DNA of 64,000 nucleotides from Alphaproteobacteria bacterium (lineage in GTDB: Bacteria > Pseudomonadota > Alphaproteobacteria > CADEGL01), in contig JAPLOM010000035.1 of NCBI GenBank assembly GCA_026400755.1, forward strand, positions 35,431 through 99,430. Reading direction: 5' to 3'. The position numbers and the translations under genes are program-made. The notes under the pieces are model-generated. The model was given only the letters and a program-made list of their open reading frames with translations, was not told the DNA's origin and searched no databases. Below, one piece after another: positions 43,597 to 53,621 of this stretch (position 1 is its first letter; each line of letters opens with the position of its first letter).

Positions 43597-45533
43597 TTTT
43601 CCTCCAGCTTAATCGTGACGCCGCGTTCCCCGCGCGCCAAACGGCGCAGATGGAACGCGACCAGCCCGTCTTCCGGGTCTTCTGCGGCGAGGGATTGGAA
43701 CGCGGCGGGCGCCCCTTCCTCGCCGGCCTTGAGACTTTCGTAAGCCTGAGCATAACGCGCCGCTTTCGTCTCCGCCGCAGTGACGTTGGTCACAGGGGTG
43801 AAGACGGGCACGGGCTCGCTCTTGCCCTTGAAGACCACCTCGCCCACCGGGCGCAGCGCCGCCCCGGGCGCGCCCGCGGCGGCGGGCCCGCTGACCAGCA
43901 CGCGGGTGCCGAAGAACTTGTTGGCGCCTTCGAGCCGCGCCGCCGTGTTCACCGTGTCGCCCATGGCCGTGTAGTCGATCCGCGCCGCGCCGCCGAAATT
44001 GCCGACCACGGCGTCGCCCGCATGGATGCCGATGCGCGTCGTGCCGAACCGCGGATGGGCGGCGCGGAAGTCTTCCGCGAACCGGTCGAGGGCCAACGCG
44101 CAAGCGACCGCGCGCGCCGGATGGTCGGGCTGGTCGAGCGGCGCGCCGAAGAAGGCCACCACCGCGTCGCCGATGTATTTGTCGATCGTGCCGCCATGAT
44201 CCAGCACGACTTGGCTCATGCCGTCGAGATAGCGATTCACCAGCGTCACCAGCTCGTGGGGCGGCAGGCCCTCCGCCAGCGTGGTGAAACCCGCGACGTC
44301 GGTGAAGATGAAGGACAGCGCGCGCCGCTCGCCGCCCAACTCCAGCTTGGAAGGGTCCGCCTGCAGCCGTTTGACCACTTCCGGCGAAACGAAGCGCGCG
44401 AAGGCGTCGCGGATGAAACGCTTGGCGCTGCGCTCGCGCCACGCGGACAAGACGCTCGCGCCGCCAAAGGAAAGCACGCCCGCCACGGTGGGGGCCGCCA
44501 GGGGCAACAGCCACGCCGTCCGCGCGAACGCAAGAAAGCCGCCGGTCCACAGAACAACCAAGCCGCCCACCATGGCCAACACCTTGGCCCACCCTTTGCG
44601 CTCGCCCAACGCCCAGGCGGCGCCCCAGGCGGCGAAGACAAGGTTGAGTATCACGGCCACCCACCAACCCTCATGGATGCGCCGTCCGTCGAGCAATTGC
44701 GCCAGCATCTGCGCGTGAATCGCGACGCCCGCCATGCGGCCGGCGGATTCCTCACCCAATACCGCGAAGGGTGTGCGATGCCGGTCGTCCAGCGGCAGGT
44801 CGGCGCCGATCAGCACGATCTTCCCACCGAACAACGTCTTCATCATTTCAGGCTGCGCCAGGGAAAGCGGAATGACCGCATGGGCGGGCATGGCCAGGAA
44901 CGTGTCGGTGCCGTCGGCCGGTGGCCGCAAATAAGAGATGCGGCCTTCGATGCGCGGCGGCGTTTCGCCGGCCGCTTCCGCCAAGGCCAGGGGAAGGGAT
45001 GGCTTTCCGGCACGCTGGCGCGGCGACAGGCGGCGCACCGTCCCGTCGGCATCGACGACCAACACCGGCACCGCGGCTCTCGCACCCGACACAGCGATGA
45101 AGGCTTCAAGCGTCGCGACTTGGACATCGTCGAGACCGAGGGACGTATCGGCCCAGGCCAAAACGACGGGAGCGCCTTCGCCGCGCACGGCGGACAAGAA
45201 GGCTTCGTCTTTATCGGGCTCGGTCGGACGGTCGAACAGAATGTCAAAACCGACGGCGCGCGCGCCGGCTGCCTTCAGCGCCAAGGTCACGTCGGCCAAA
45301 AGCGCGCGATCGACCGGCGATCGATACGGCAGAAGCGCGAGCGTGTCCTCGGTGATGGTGACCAGCGCGATCTGGGCGTTCTGCTCGGCCGTCACCGGAC
45401 CCAGCAGCGCGAGGCGTGCGTCCGCCACGGCCTCTTCCGCGTTCCAGAACGGAAAGACGCGGAAGATCAGCGTGACGAAAAGCGCGATGCCGAGAACGAG
45501 AAGGAACGGCGCGGCGCGCGTAGAGCCGGCCAT
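43593..45533 (-). CDS. CHASE2-domain adenylate/guanylate cyclase
   Basis: 646 residues from ATG 45533 (45566 is an alternative, overlapping cinA by 26 nt). An N-terminal helix, a periplasmic CHASE2 sensor domain (about 40-300; AARAVGFDILFDRPTE-like block, FGGKIVLIGADLPLDDRH), three more helices (about 305-375), then a class III cyclase catalytic domain (from about 415; FIFTDVAGFTTLAEG with a metal Asp, YIGDAVVAFFGAP with the second, and DYTAMGDTVNTAARLEG). It makes cAMP or cGMP in response to an external signal. Followed by an exported hypothetical protein with a 4-nt overlap. Confidence 0.92.
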   Translation of the reverse strand: MAGSTRAAPFLLVLGIALFVTLIFRVFPFWNAEEAVADARLALLGPVTAEQNAQIALVTITEDTLALLPYRSPVDRALLADVTLALKAAGARAVGFDILFDRPTEPDKDEAFLSAVRGEGAPVVLAWADTSLGLDDVQVATLEAFIAVSGARAAVPVLVVDADGTVRRLSPRQRAGKPSLPLALAEAAGETPPRIEGRISYLRPPADGTDTFLAMPAHAVIPLSLAQPEMMKTLFGGKIVLIGADLPLDDRHRTPFAVLGEESAGRMAGVAIHAQMLAQLLDGRRIHEGWWVAVILNLVFAAWGAAWALGERKGWAKVLAMVGGLVVLWTGGFLAFARTAWLLPLAAPTVAGVLSFGGASVLSAWRERSAKRFIRDAFARFVSPEVVKRLQADPSKLELGGERRALSFIFTDVAGFTTLAEGLPPHELVTLVNRYLDGMSQVVLDHGGTIDKYIGDAVVAFFGAPLDQPDHPARAVACALALDRFAEDFRAAHPRFGTTRIGIHAGDAVVGNFGGAARIDYTAMGDTVNTAARLEGANKFFGTRVLVSGPAAAGAPGAALRPVGEVVFKGKSEPVPVFTPVTNVTAAETKAARYAQAYESLKAGEEGAPAAFQSLAAEDPEDGLVAFHLRRLARGERGVTIKLEEK

Positions 45534-45540
45534 GGCGCCG

Positions 45541-46299
45541 TCAGGGGACGGGTTCTTCGACGGCATCGCCGCCGAGACGCGAGATCATGCCTTGCAGTTC
45601 CTCGACCGCCTTGGCCAGCAACGCCTCGTCGGTCGCACGCAAAACCAGGCTGGTGCCGAACTTGCCTTGGCGGAAGAACGGATAGCTGCCCATGTCGACC
45701 GCGGGAAAGGTCTCTTGCAGGGCGGCGAAGTCGGCCGCGATGGTACCTTCCGGCAGATGCGTCGCAATCGAGCGCGAAAGCACCGGCGGGCCCGCGCGCA
45801 GCGTTTGCTTCACCGCGTCGAACATAGCGCGCATGATCGACGGCACGCCCGCCATGACGAAGACATTGCCCATGCGGAAGCCGGGCGCCGCCGTGACCGA
45901 GGTCTTGATCAACTCGGCGCCCATGGGAACCTCGGCCATGCGCAGACGCGCCGCGTTGAGCTGGCCGGGCTGATAGGCCTTCTCCATCGCCGCGACGGCC
46001 TCGGGGTGGCGGTGGAGCGCGACGCCGAAGGCCTTGGCCACGCACGGCGAGGTGATGTCGTCGTGGGTGGGGCCGATGCCGCCCGTGGTGAAGACATAGT
46101 CATAGGTCGCGCGGCAGGCGTTCACCGCATCCACGACTTCCTTCTCCACATCCGCGACCACGCGCGCCTCGCGCACGCGCACGCCGATGCCGGCCAGCCC
46201 CTTGGCGATGTAGTTGAGGTTCACGTCTTGGGTGCGGCCCGAAAGGATCTCGTTGCCGATGATCAGGACGGCAGCGGTCGCGGGCTTCTGGTCGGTCAT
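45541..46299 (-). CDS. CinA-like molybdopterin-binding-domain protein (competence/damage-inducible type)
   Basis: 252 residues with a MoCF_biosynth/CinA N-domain: AVLIIGNEILSGRTQDVN, VVADVEKEVVDAVN, and FTTGGIGPTHDDITSPCVA (19 residues). It lacks the C-terminal pyridine-nucleotide amidase domain of full CinA. Such short forms are thought to act in NAD(P)-related repair (COG1058) or in pterin binding. ATG 46299 is preferred to 46344 by alignment with the family start. Head-to-tail before the cyclase. Confidence 0.87.
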   Translation of the reverse strand: MTDQKPATAAVLIIGNEILSGRTQDVNLNYIAKGLAGIGVRVREARVVADVEKEVVDAVNACRATYDYVFTTGGIGPTHDDITSPCVAKAFGVALHRHPEAVAAMEKAYQPGQLNAARLRMAEVPMGAELIKTSVTAAPGFRMGNVFVMAGVPSIMRAMFDAVKQTLRAGPPVLSRSIATHLPEGTIAADFAALQETFPAVDMGSYPFFRQGKFGTSLVLRATDEALLAKAVEELQGMISRLGGDAVEEPVP

Positions 46300-46404
46300 T
46301 CGGGAGGGCCTTGGCGCGGTGTGACGGCAATCATAGCCGAGCATGGCGCGGTTAGCGAAGGATGGCTAATCTGCGCATGCCGCCTGGGTTGGAGAGCGGT
46401 TGCC

Positions 46405-47832
46405 ATGTTCCGTTACCGACGTTTTATCTTGGCCGCCTGTTTGGCGCTCGCGAGCGTTCCGCTCGCCGCGGCGGTCGCACGCGCGCAATCTTTCGCCGGG
46501 ATCTGCGCCGGCACGAGCCAGGAAAGCAGCACCCAGTGCCTGGCGTTGAAGGCCGCCGATGAAGACCTCAAGAAGGCCGTCGCGACCGTTCCCACGCCCG
46601 GCTACACAATGGGGCCCGAGGTTTCGGTCGCAGCCCTCTGCAACGGCATGACGCCGGCGGGCGCTCCCGGCGCGAAGGCACCGCCCGAGTGCGCCGCGTG
46701 GAGGGACGCCGTGGAAGCGCGTGCCAAGGCGGCGGCGGCCGTCGAGGCGCTGAGCCGGGCCGACGTCGCCGGCATCAAACCGGTTTCCACCACGATTCCC
46801 ATCATCAAGGTCGCCAGTGGCGAACAGATCGCCATGGTGGGCAAGCCCTTGCGCATCGAGGGCATGGTCGGCAACGACACCAGCGTGCCACGCCTCAAGG
46901 TCAACGGCCGGCCGACGACCCTCTTCGAGCCCCGCGCTGGCACCGAGCCAGTGGCCCGGAACAGCTATGCCTTCCGCATCGACGTGCCGACCCAGCAGCC
47001 AGGCACACAGGTTTACATGTTGGAGGCTTGCGACGCCGCGGGCGCCTGCGTGGGCAAGGATATGGTGGTGCGCGTGGTGGCCAGCGACGGACCCAACGTA
47101 AAGGGCCGCAACCATGCGCTCGTGATCGGCAACAACGACTATAAGGCGCTGCCGCCTTTGAAGACGGCCGTGGCCGACGCGGAAGCCGTCGCCGAGACCC
47201 TGAAGACACGCTATGCCTTCGACGATGGCGCGGTGAAGGTGCTGCTCAACGCGGATCGCAACACGATCCTGGCCGAACTGGGCCAGCTGCGCGCCAAGCT
47301 CACGCCCGACGACCGGCTGCTTATCTATTATGCCGGCCACGGACAGATCGACGAGGCGGCCAACGAGGGTTTTTGGCAGCCGGTCGATGCCTTGCCCAAC
47401 GCTGACTACACCTGGATCTCGAACGCCGACTTGCGCCGCAACCTGCGCGGGATGAGTGCGAAGCACGTCTTGGTGGTCGCCGATTCCTGCTTCTCCGGCT
47501 CGCTCACCCGCAGCGCGCCTCAGCAGACGCCGAACTCAGACCGGTTCTTCGCGCAAGTGGACGGGCATTTCTCGCGCAAGGTCATCACCTCGGGCGGCAA
47601 CGAGCCGGTGGCCGATTCCGGCAGCGGCGCGCACTCGATCTTTGCCTACTATTTCCTTAAGGCGCTGAACGACAACAACGCGCCCTACATCACGTCTTTC
47701 GAGCTGTTCAACACGCTGGCCCGCGCGGTCGCGAACAATTCCAGCCAAAAGCCCGAATACGGCACCATCGGAAATGCGGGCGACGAAGGTTCCGGCGACT
47801 TCACCTTCATTTTGAAGAAAAACAAGAGCTGA
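46405..47832 (+). CDS. Exported caspase-like (peptidase C14) protein
   Basis: 475 residues. N-terminal signal peptide (RRFILAACLALASVPLAAAVARA, split: RRFILAACLALAS, then VPLAAAVARA) then a Cys-containing region, an Ig-like linker (about 130-220), and a caspase/metacaspase domain (about 235-475). The catalytic dyad is visible: His in LIYYAGHGQID and Cys in VVADSCFSGSLT. NHALVIGNNDYKALPPLKTAVADAE (split after NDYKA) begins the p20-like fold. The ATG at 46405 has GGAGAG upstream. Proteobacterial exported caspase-like proteins are usually of unknown function; a role in envelope proteolysis is plausible. Divergent from cinA. Confidence 0.88.
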   Translation: MFRYRRFILAACLALASVPLAAAVARAQSFAGICAGTSQESSTQCLALKAADEDLKKAVATVPTPGYTMGPEVSVAALCNGMTPAGAPGAKAPPECAAWRDAVEARAKAAAAVEALSRADVAGIKPVSTTIPIIKVASGEQIAMVGKPLRIEGMVGNDTSVPRLKVNGRPTTLFEPRAGTEPVARNSYAFRIDVPTQQPGTQVYMLEACDAAGACVGKDMVVRVVASDGPNVKGRNHALVIGNNDYKALPPLKTAVADAEAVAETLKTRYAFDDGAVKVLLNADRNTILAELGQLRAKLTPDDRLLIYYAGHGQIDEAANEGFWQPVDALPNADYTWISNADLRRNLRGMSAKHVLVVADSCFSGSLTRSAPQQTPNSDRFFAQVDGHFSRKVITSGGNEPVADSGSGAHSIFAYYFLKALNDNNAPYITSFELFNTLARAVANNSSQKPEYGTIGNAGDEGSGDFTFILKKNKS

Positions 47833-48200
47833 GAGCGCGCCGGCGAAATGGAACAGGATCGATTTTTTCCGTTACAGGACGCATAGATGGCCCTGATCGG
47901 GGTGAAAATAGGAATCCTTTGCCGGTAGGCAAAACCTCTTATTAGGAATATTATCATTGATAGATTGTGTTCAAAACAAGGAACTTAGGACGATAATGCG
48001 CGTTGGCGGTGACAGGAGTGCAACAGGCAACTGTGGCATTTCTAATACGCCAGAGCAGAAAAACCTGGGCCTATTGCGTTAAAGCCTTACTACCTCTAGT
48101 TTATTCGGAGTGTTATGGCCGTCGGACGCAAGCGGGGGAATGTGCTCGGCGCCCGTGTTTTTTCCGTACTGTGCCTAGATCGCGATAAAGGAGAATGCAC
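47833..48200. other. AT-richer intergenic region before the OmpA-type lipoprotein
   Basis: 368 bp with no convincing gene (a 61-codon frame at 48003-48188 is not supported by codon use). The region is lower in GC than its neighbours, has a small hairpin TTTGCC-ggta-GGCAAA near 47920, and a GATAAT near 47992 that could be a -10 box. Probably holds the promoter(s) of the lipoprotein gene. AAAGGAG at 48187-48193 is its ribosome site. Confidence 0.45.
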
Positions 48201-49100
48201 ATGAGAACGCTCAAGTTGCTGGCCGCTGCGGTTCTGTTGACCGCCCTCGGTGCCTGCGGTCCGCTGACCTCAGAGCGCCTGGCGGACGCCAAGGCGATGA
48301 AGCCGTCGGGGAACGCGTTCCAGACGGCTCTGTATAATGGCTATATTGCCTCCGTGAACTATGAGCTTGGCCAGCTCATGAATATCCGCATTGCCGAGCT
48401 CCAGATCGACAAGGCGATGATGGCCGCGAAGGGTCAGACCCCCGCTGCGGACGATCCGAACAATCCGGAATACTCCTCTCGCATGCGCGCCGATCAGGCT
48501 CCGCTGCTCAAGAGCGCGTATAGCCGCATGATGACGGTGTTCAATGCTGGCGGCACCACGTGGGCGCCGCAGAAGGCAGCAGAGGCTCAGGTTGCCTATG
48601 ACTGCTGGCTGCAGCACGAAGTGGAAGGCTGGATCAAGGGTGGTTACCACACTCTGAAGCTGGCTGAGTGCAAGGCCGCGTTCGAAGCCGCCATTGCCGC
48701 GGTCGAGGCTGCGAAGCCTGTTGCTGCTGCTCCGGCTCCGGCGCCTGCTCCGGCTCCGGCCGCCAAGCTGCCTGGCCCGTGGACGGTCTTGTTCGATTGG
48801 AACAAGTTCAACATCCACCATCACATGGGGTCGGTCATCAACCAGGTCGTCGCTTCCTCTAAGGACGCGAAGCCCTCGGTGATCAACGTCACTGGCCACA
48901 CCGATACGACCGGTACCCCGGCTTACAACCTGCGCCTGTCGCAGCGTCGTGCCGACTCGGTCGCGAAGGCCTTGAAGGCCGCCGGTGCCACCGGTCTCGT
49001 CGCCACCTACTGGGTGGGCGAGGACGACCTGGCGGTCCCGACCGGTCCCCAGAAGCGCGAAGAGAAGAACCGTCGCGCTGTGGTCGTGTTCGGTAAGTAA
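48201..49100 (+). CDS. OmpA-family outer-membrane lipoprotein (Pal-like)
   Basis: 299 residues. Lipoprotein signal with lipobox LGAC (Cys19), a helical periplasmic region, an Ala/Pro-rich linker (about 175-195), and an OmpA peptidoglycan-binding domain ([24 protein letters not shown], split: [11 protein letters not shown], then [13 protein letters not shown]). It is expected to tether the outer membrane to the cell wall. The ATG at 48201 is chosen for its AAAGGAG spacing of seven; ATG 48195 is too close. A strong terminator follows. Confidence 0.9.
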   Translation: MRTLKLLAAAVLLTALGACGPLTSERLADAKAMKPSGNAFQTALYNGYIASVNYELGQLMNIRIAELQIDKAMMAAKGQTPAADDPNNPEYSSRMRADQAPLLKSAYSRMMTVFNAGGTTWAPQKAAEAQVAYDCWLQHEVEGWIKGGYHTLKLAECKAAFEAAIAAVEAAKPVAAAPAPAPAPAPAAKLPGPWTVLFDWNKFNIHHHMGSVINQVVASSKDAKPSVINVTGHTDTTGTPAYNLRLSQRRADSVAKALKAAGATGLVATYWVGEDDLAVPTGPQKREEKNRRAVVVFGK

Positions 49101-49123
49101 TCCACCGAATACGGTATCGATTA

Positions 49124-49157
49124 AGGGCGCCACCCTCGGGTGGCGCCCTTTTTCTTT
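49124..49157 (+). terminator. Rho-independent terminator after the OmpA-type lipoprotein
   Basis: Arms AGGGCGCCACCC (49124-49135) and its perfect complement (49138-49149) form a GC-rich hairpin followed by TTTTTCTTT. It closes the lipoprotein transcription unit just before sfsA. Confidence 0.92.
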
Positions 49158-49189
49158 GTCTGCGCCGGCACCATCTTTCCGGCTACCTC

Positions 49190-49900
49190 ATGCGGTTTCC
49201 CCACCCCCTCGTCCGCGCCACTCTCCTGCGCCGCTATAAGCGCTTCCTAGCCGATGTGCGCCTGGAGGATGGGACGGTGCTGACCGCCCACTGCCCCAAC
49301 CCCGGCTCGATGATGGGGCTGAACACGCCGGGCTCCGAGGTCTGGCTGTCACCCGCCCGTTCCGCAAGCCGGAAGCTGCCCTATACGCTGGAGCTGGTGC
49401 GCGCGGGCGGCCTGGTCGGGGTCAACACCGGTTGGCCCAACACGCTGGCCGAAGAGGCCATCCGGGCACAGCGCATCCCCGAACTGGCCGGCTACGAGAC
49501 GATCCGGCGAGAGGTGCCCTACGGCAGGAATTCGCGCATCGACCTCTTGCTCGAGGACGGCGGACGGCCGCCCTGTCTGGTGGAGGTCAAGAACGTCCAT
49601 CTTCGGCGCGGCGACGGCGCGGCCGCCGAGTTCCCCGACTGCGTCACCGCGCGCGGCGCCAAGCATCTGGTCGAGCTGCAGGACATGGTGGCCGACGGAC
49701 GCCGGGCGGTGATGCTCTATATCGTCCAGCGCGAGGATTGCGACCGCTTTCGCCTGGCGGCCGACCTCGACCCCGCCTATGCCGCGGCTTTCGCGGCCGC
49801 GCGCGCGGGCGGCGTGGAGGCACTATGCTACAGTTGCAAAGTCGGGCCCGAGGCCATTGAATTGGCCGGCCCCCTACCGATCGACGAGGCCAAGATATGA
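49190..49900 (+). CDS. sfsA: DNA/RNA nuclease SfsA family protein
   Basis: 236 residues with the SfsA signature: [37 protein letters not shown], and the nuclease-like core [11 protein letters not shown]...[10 protein letters not shown] (PD-(D/E)xK-type, D and ExK visible). It was named for sugar fermentation stimulation; the biochemical role is uncertain. Overlaps the map gene start by 4 nt (ATGA). Confidence 0.92.
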   Translation: MRFPHPLVRATLLRRYKRFLADVRLEDGTVLTAHCPNPGSMMGLNTPGSEVWLSPARSASRKLPYTLELVRAGGLVGVNTGWPNTLAEEAIRAQRIPELAGYETIRREVPYGRNSRIDLLLEDGGRPPCLVEVKNVHLRRGDGAAAEFPDCVTARGAKHLVELQDMVADGRRAVMLYIVQREDCDRFRLAADLDPAYAAAFAAARAGGVEALCYSCKVGPEAIELAGPLPIDEAKI

Positions 49901-50754
49901 GGGAAGGCGAGCGGACCCGATCCGCCTCCCCAACCAACGACGTGGACGAGACGTGGCATCCCCTCGGCAACCGCATCAAGCTGCACGGGCCGGAGGAATT
50001 TGCCGCCATGCGCCGCGCTGGGCGCCTCGCGGCGGAAACGCTGGATTTCATCACGCCCCATGTCGTGCCTGGCGTCACCACGGGTGAACTGGACCGCCTG
50101 TGTCACGACTACATCGTCGAGCGGAAGGCCGTCCCGGCGCCGCTCGGCTATCGCGGCTTCCCGAAATCGATCTGTACGTCGGTCAATCACGTGGTTTGCC
50201 ACGGCATCCCCGGCGACAAGCGCTTGGCGGACGGCGATGTGCTGAACATCGACGTGACCGTGATCCTGGACGGCTGGCACGGCGACACCAGCCGCATGTA
50301 CTACGTCGGCCAGCCTGGCGTGCGTGCGCGCAAGCTGGTCGATGTCACTTACGAGGCCATGATGCGCGGCATCCGCACGGTCAAGCCGGGCGCCACCTTG
50401 GGCGACATCGGCCACGCCATCCAAAGCTATGCCGAGGGTCAGCGTTTCTCGGTGGTGCGCGACTTCTGCGGCCACGGCCTCGGGCGCATCTTCCATGACG
50501 CGCCCAGCATCCTGCATTTCGGCGAGGCCGGCGAAGGGCTGGCTCTGCGCGAGGGCATGTTCTTCACCATCGAGCCCATGATCAACGCGGGCCATTATGA
50601 TGTGAAGATCCTCTCCGACGGCTGGACCGCGGTCACCAAGGACCGCTCGCTGTCGGCCCAGTTCGAGCATTCCATCGGCGTGACGGCGACCGGCTGCGAG
50701 ATCTTCACAGAATCGCCGAAAGGTTGGCACAGCCCGCCATACCCGTCGGGCTAA
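49897..50754 (+). CDS. map: Methionine aminopeptidase, type I
   Basis: A 285-residue pita-bread fold metalloprotease removing N-terminal Met. The five metal ligands are visible: Asp in LNIDVT, Asp in GDTSRM, His in GHGLGRIFH, Glu in FTIEPM, and Glu in QFEHSI. The N-terminal 25 residues are an extension beyond the catalytic core. Translationally coupled to sfsA by ATGA. Confidence 0.95.
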   Translation: MREGERTRSASPTNDVDETWHPLGNRIKLHGPEEFAAMRRAGRLAAETLDFITPHVVPGVTTGELDRLCHDYIVERKAVPAPLGYRGFPKSICTSVNHVVCHGIPGDKRLADGDVLNIDVTVILDGWHGDTSRMYYVGQPGVRARKLVDVTYEAMMRGIRTVKPGATLGDIGHAIQSYAEGQRFSVVRDFCGHGLGRIFHDAPSILHFGEAGEGLALREGMFFTIEPMINAGHYDVKILSDGWTAVTKDRSLSAQFEHSIGVTATGCEIFTESPKGWHSPPYPSG

Positions 50755-50781
50755 AGCGCCGCGGGGGCGGCAGAGGGCGTC

Positions 50782-52179
50782 ATGACGACCCACAGGGGCT
50801 TCTGGCTTAAGGAAGCGCTGGCCGCCGAGAACGGCCTTGCGCCGGCTGCGCCCCTTCAAGGCGACCGCCGCGCCGATATCTGCATTGTCGGCGGCGGCTT
50901 CACCGGATTGTGGACGGCGATCCATCTTAAGACCCTGCGTCCCTCGCTCGACGTCGTCCTGATCGAGCGCGACATCTGCGGCGGCGGCGCCTCGGGCCGT
51001 AACGGCGGCTTCGCCATGACCTGGGCGTCGAAGTTGTCGACCATCGTAAAGATTTGCGGCGCGCAAGAGGGCTTGCGCCTTCTACGCGCCTCCCAGGACG
51101 CAGTACGCACCATCGGCACGTTCTGCCGCGACAACGGGATCGATGCGCATTACCGCCCTGACGGCTGGCTGTGGACGGCCGCCGACCAAAGCCAGGACGA
51201 CGCCTGGGCCGATATCGTGGCGATCCACGAAAAGCTCGGCTCCGATGCCTTCCAGTCGCTGACCCCGGCCGAAGTGCAGCGCCGCGCGGCCTCCAAGGGC
51301 CACATCGCCGGCATCTTCGAACCCGCTGTCGCGACGGTACAGCCCGCGCGCCTTGCCCGCGGCTTGCGCAAGGCGGCCTTGGCGCGCGGCGTGACCATCC
51401 ACGAAAACACCTCCATGACTGGACTGGACAAGGGCGCGACGCCGCGCGTGCGCACCGCGAACGGTTCAGTCACGGCCAACAAGATCGTTCTGTCCATGGG
51501 CACCTGGGCGGCCGAGAGGCCGGAGTTCCGCAGGACGATGGTGCCCGTCTCCGCCGACATGATCGCGACCGCGCCCATGGCCGACCGCCTGCGCGAAATC
51601 GGCCTGACCACGGGCGTCGCGATCTCCGATTCCAGCATGCTCGTGTCCTATTACCGCACCACGCTCGATGGCCGCATCGTGTTCGGCAAGGGCGGCGGAA
51701 AGTTCGGCTTCGCGGGCCAGGTCGGCACGAAGTTCGACGGCCCCTCGCGACGTCCCTCTGATGTGGAGGCCGTGTTCCGGCGCTGGTATCCGACGCTCTC
51801 CAGCGTGCCCATCGCCGAGACATGGCGCGGGCCGGTGGAACGCACCTCGACCGGCTTACCTTTCTTCGGCCGCTTGCCCGGTAACGTCGTCTATGGCCAC
51901 GGCTACACCGGCAACGGCGTCGGCCCCTGCTATCTGGGCGGCCGCATCCTGGCCTCGCTTGCGCTCGATCTCGACGATGAGTGGAGTGCGACCCCCCTGG
52001 CCAAAGGTCCGCAGGGCCATTTCCCGCCCGAACCGATCCGCTATGTCGGCGCTTACATGGTGCGCAGCGCGATCAAACGTAAAGAGGCGAAGGAAGCCGC
52101 CGGCGGCAAGGCCGGTTCCATCGACATCTATCTGGCAGGCTTGGCTCCCGCCGGCCTCACGCCGCTCAAGAAGAAGTAG
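50782..52179 (+). CDS. FAD-dependent oxidoreductase, DAO family (PuuB-like), copy 1
   Basis: 465 residues. FAD site IVGGGFTGLWTAIHLK, the GASGRNGGF block, FGRLPGNVVYGHGYTGNGVGPCYLGG (split: FGRLPGNVVYGHG, then YTGNGVGPCYLGG). The pattern matches gamma-glutamylputrescine oxidases and related amine or glycine oxidases. It is followed 5 bp downstream by a paralogue of almost the same length, suggesting a duplicated amine-oxidation step. Substrate not known. Confidence 0.88.
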   Translation: MTTHRGFWLKEALAAENGLAPAAPLQGDRRADICIVGGGFTGLWTAIHLKTLRPSLDVVLIERDICGGGASGRNGGFAMTWASKLSTIVKICGAQEGLRLLRASQDAVRTIGTFCRDNGIDAHYRPDGWLWTAADQSQDDAWADIVAIHEKLGSDAFQSLTPAEVQRRAASKGHIAGIFEPAVATVQPARLARGLRKAALARGVTIHENTSMTGLDKGATPRVRTANGSVTANKIVLSMGTWAAERPEFRRTMVPVSADMIATAPMADRLREIGLTTGVAISDSSMLVSYYRTTLDGRIVFGKGGGKFGFAGQVGTKFDGPSRRPSDVEAVFRRWYPTLSSVPIAETWRGPVERTSTGLPFFGRLPGNVVYGHGYTGNGVGPCYLGGRILASLALDLDDEWSATPLAKGPQGHFPPEPIRYVGAYMVRSAIKRKEAKEAAGGKAGSIDIYLAGLAPAGLTPLKKK

Positions 52180-52184
52180 ACACC

Positions 52185-53591
52185 ATGGCAAAAGAGCCGA
52201 GCTGGTGGCTGGACGACGCGTTTGAATCCGAGACGAACGCCGCCCCCTGCCCGCCCCTCGAGGGCGACGCACGCGCGGACATCTGCATCGTCGGCGGCGG
52301 CTATACCGGCCTGTGGACGGCCTTGCGCCTCAAGGAGCTGGAACCGTCGCTTGATATCCTTCTGATCGAAGCCAAGTACTGCGGTTACGGCGCCTCGGGC
52401 CGCAACGGGGGCGTGCTGCTGGACTGGGCGACCAAGTTCGCCATCCTGGCTCAATATTGCGGCACCCAGGAGGCCGTTCGCCTGCACCGCCTCGCGCGCG
52501 ATAACGTAGCCGAGATCGAAACCTTCTGCGCCGGCAACGGCATCGATTGCGAACTGCGCCGCGACGGCTGGCTGTGGACCTCGAACAACGCGGCTCAGGA
52601 CGACGTCTGGCGCCCCACGCTCGATCTTCTGGACAAAGCCGGCGAACATCCCTTCGTCGAGATGGGCACGGCTGAGGCGCAGGCGCGCGCGGGATCACCC
52701 GTGGTGCGCGGCGCGGTGTTCGAGCCCGGTGTCGGAACCCTGCAGCCAGCCAAGCTGGCGCGTGGCCTGCGCCGCGTGGCCTTGACCAAGGGCGTTCGCA
52801 TCCATGAGGGAACGCGTATGACGCGTCTGGAGCGCGGTAGCCCACCGCGCGTCCATACGCCGAACGGCATCATTACCGCCAAGCGCGTCATCCTGGGATT
52901 GAACGCATGGGCAGCGGAGATGCCGCGCTTCCGGCGCACCATCCTGCCCTTGGCCAGCGACCAGTTGATGACGGCGCGCATCCCCGAGCTTCTGGCGAAG
53001 ATCGGCATGCGCGACGGTATGTTCTTTTCCGATTCGCGCCTATTGGTTTTTGGCGGGCGCACCACCAAGGACGGACGCCTCAACTTCTCCAAGGGCGGCG
53101 GCGACTTTGTCTTTCGCGGCCAGGTCGGCGCGGTATGGGACGAGCCCGCGCGGCGCGAGCGCGAGGTGACCGATCTGCTGCACAAAGTGTATCCGGCGCT
53201 CAGGGGCGTAAAGCTGGAGGGAAGCTGGCGCGGCCCCGTGACGCGCACGCCCACGGGCCTTCCCTTCTTCGGCGCTTTCGAGGACTGCCCTGACATCCTT
53301 TACGGTCACGGTTATTGCGGCAATGGCGTGGGTCCGTCGCGCATCGGCGGGCGCATCCTGGCCTCCCTCGCGCTGGAGCGGAAGGACGAGTGGTCATCGA
53401 TCCCGTTGGCGCAAGGGCAGCCCGACAAGCGCTTTCCCCCGGAGCCGTTCCGCTATGTCGGCGCCTACATGGTTCGCGGCGCGGTGGTGCGGAAAGAGGC
53501 CGCCGAGGATGCCGGTCGCAAGCCGAACCCGGTCGACACGCTCCTGGCCGGCTTCGCGCCCACGAGCCTGGTCCCCGTCAACACGGAGTGA
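52185..53591 (+). CDS. FAD-dependent oxidoreductase, DAO family (PuuB-like), copy 2
   Basis: A 468-residue tandem paralogue of the preceding gene (IVGGGYTGLWTALRLK, GYGASGRNGG, LYGHGYCGNGVGPSRIGGR). Both begin with SxxWLxxAF- or WLKEALA-type segments. Differences in the middle third (residues 160-300) suggest altered substrate. Probably part of a putrescine or amine degradation group with the PuuC-like ALDH at 17065. Confidence 0.88.
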   Translation: MAKEPSWWLDDAFESETNAAPCPPLEGDARADICIVGGGYTGLWTALRLKELEPSLDILLIEAKYCGYGASGRNGGVLLDWATKFAILAQYCGTQEAVRLHRLARDNVAEIETFCAGNGIDCELRRDGWLWTSNNAAQDDVWRPTLDLLDKAGEHPFVEMGTAEAQARAGSPVVRGAVFEPGVGTLQPAKLARGLRRVALTKGVRIHEGTRMTRLERGSPPRVHTPNGIITAKRVILGLNAWAAEMPRFRRTILPLASDQLMTARIPELLAKIGMRDGMFFSDSRLLVFGGRTTKDGRLNFSKGGGDFVFRGQVGAVWDEPARREREVTDLLHKVYPALRGVKLEGSWRGPVTRTPTGLPFFGAFEDCPDILYGHGYCGNGVGPSRIGGRILASLALERKDEWSSIPLAQGQPDKRFPPEPFRYVGAYMVRGAVVRKEAAEDAGRKPNPVDTLLAGFAPTSLVPVNTE

Positions 53592-53621
53592 GCGCCGAAA
53601 ACCCCACACGCGTGGAGCGGC

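Noticed and set aside
43536..45827. 763-codon plus-strand frame opposite the CHASE2 cyclase
   Set aside because: Antisense frame of a well-supported gene, low-complexity Arg/Gly/His content, no domain.
44938..46404. N-terminal extension of the caspase-like frame
   Set aside because: It is antisense to the cyclase and CinA-like genes. The real start with a signal peptide is at 46405.
48003..48188. 61-codon frame between the caspase-like gene and the lipoprotein
   Set aside because: No ribosome site, composition unlike neighbouring genes, and no recognised motif.
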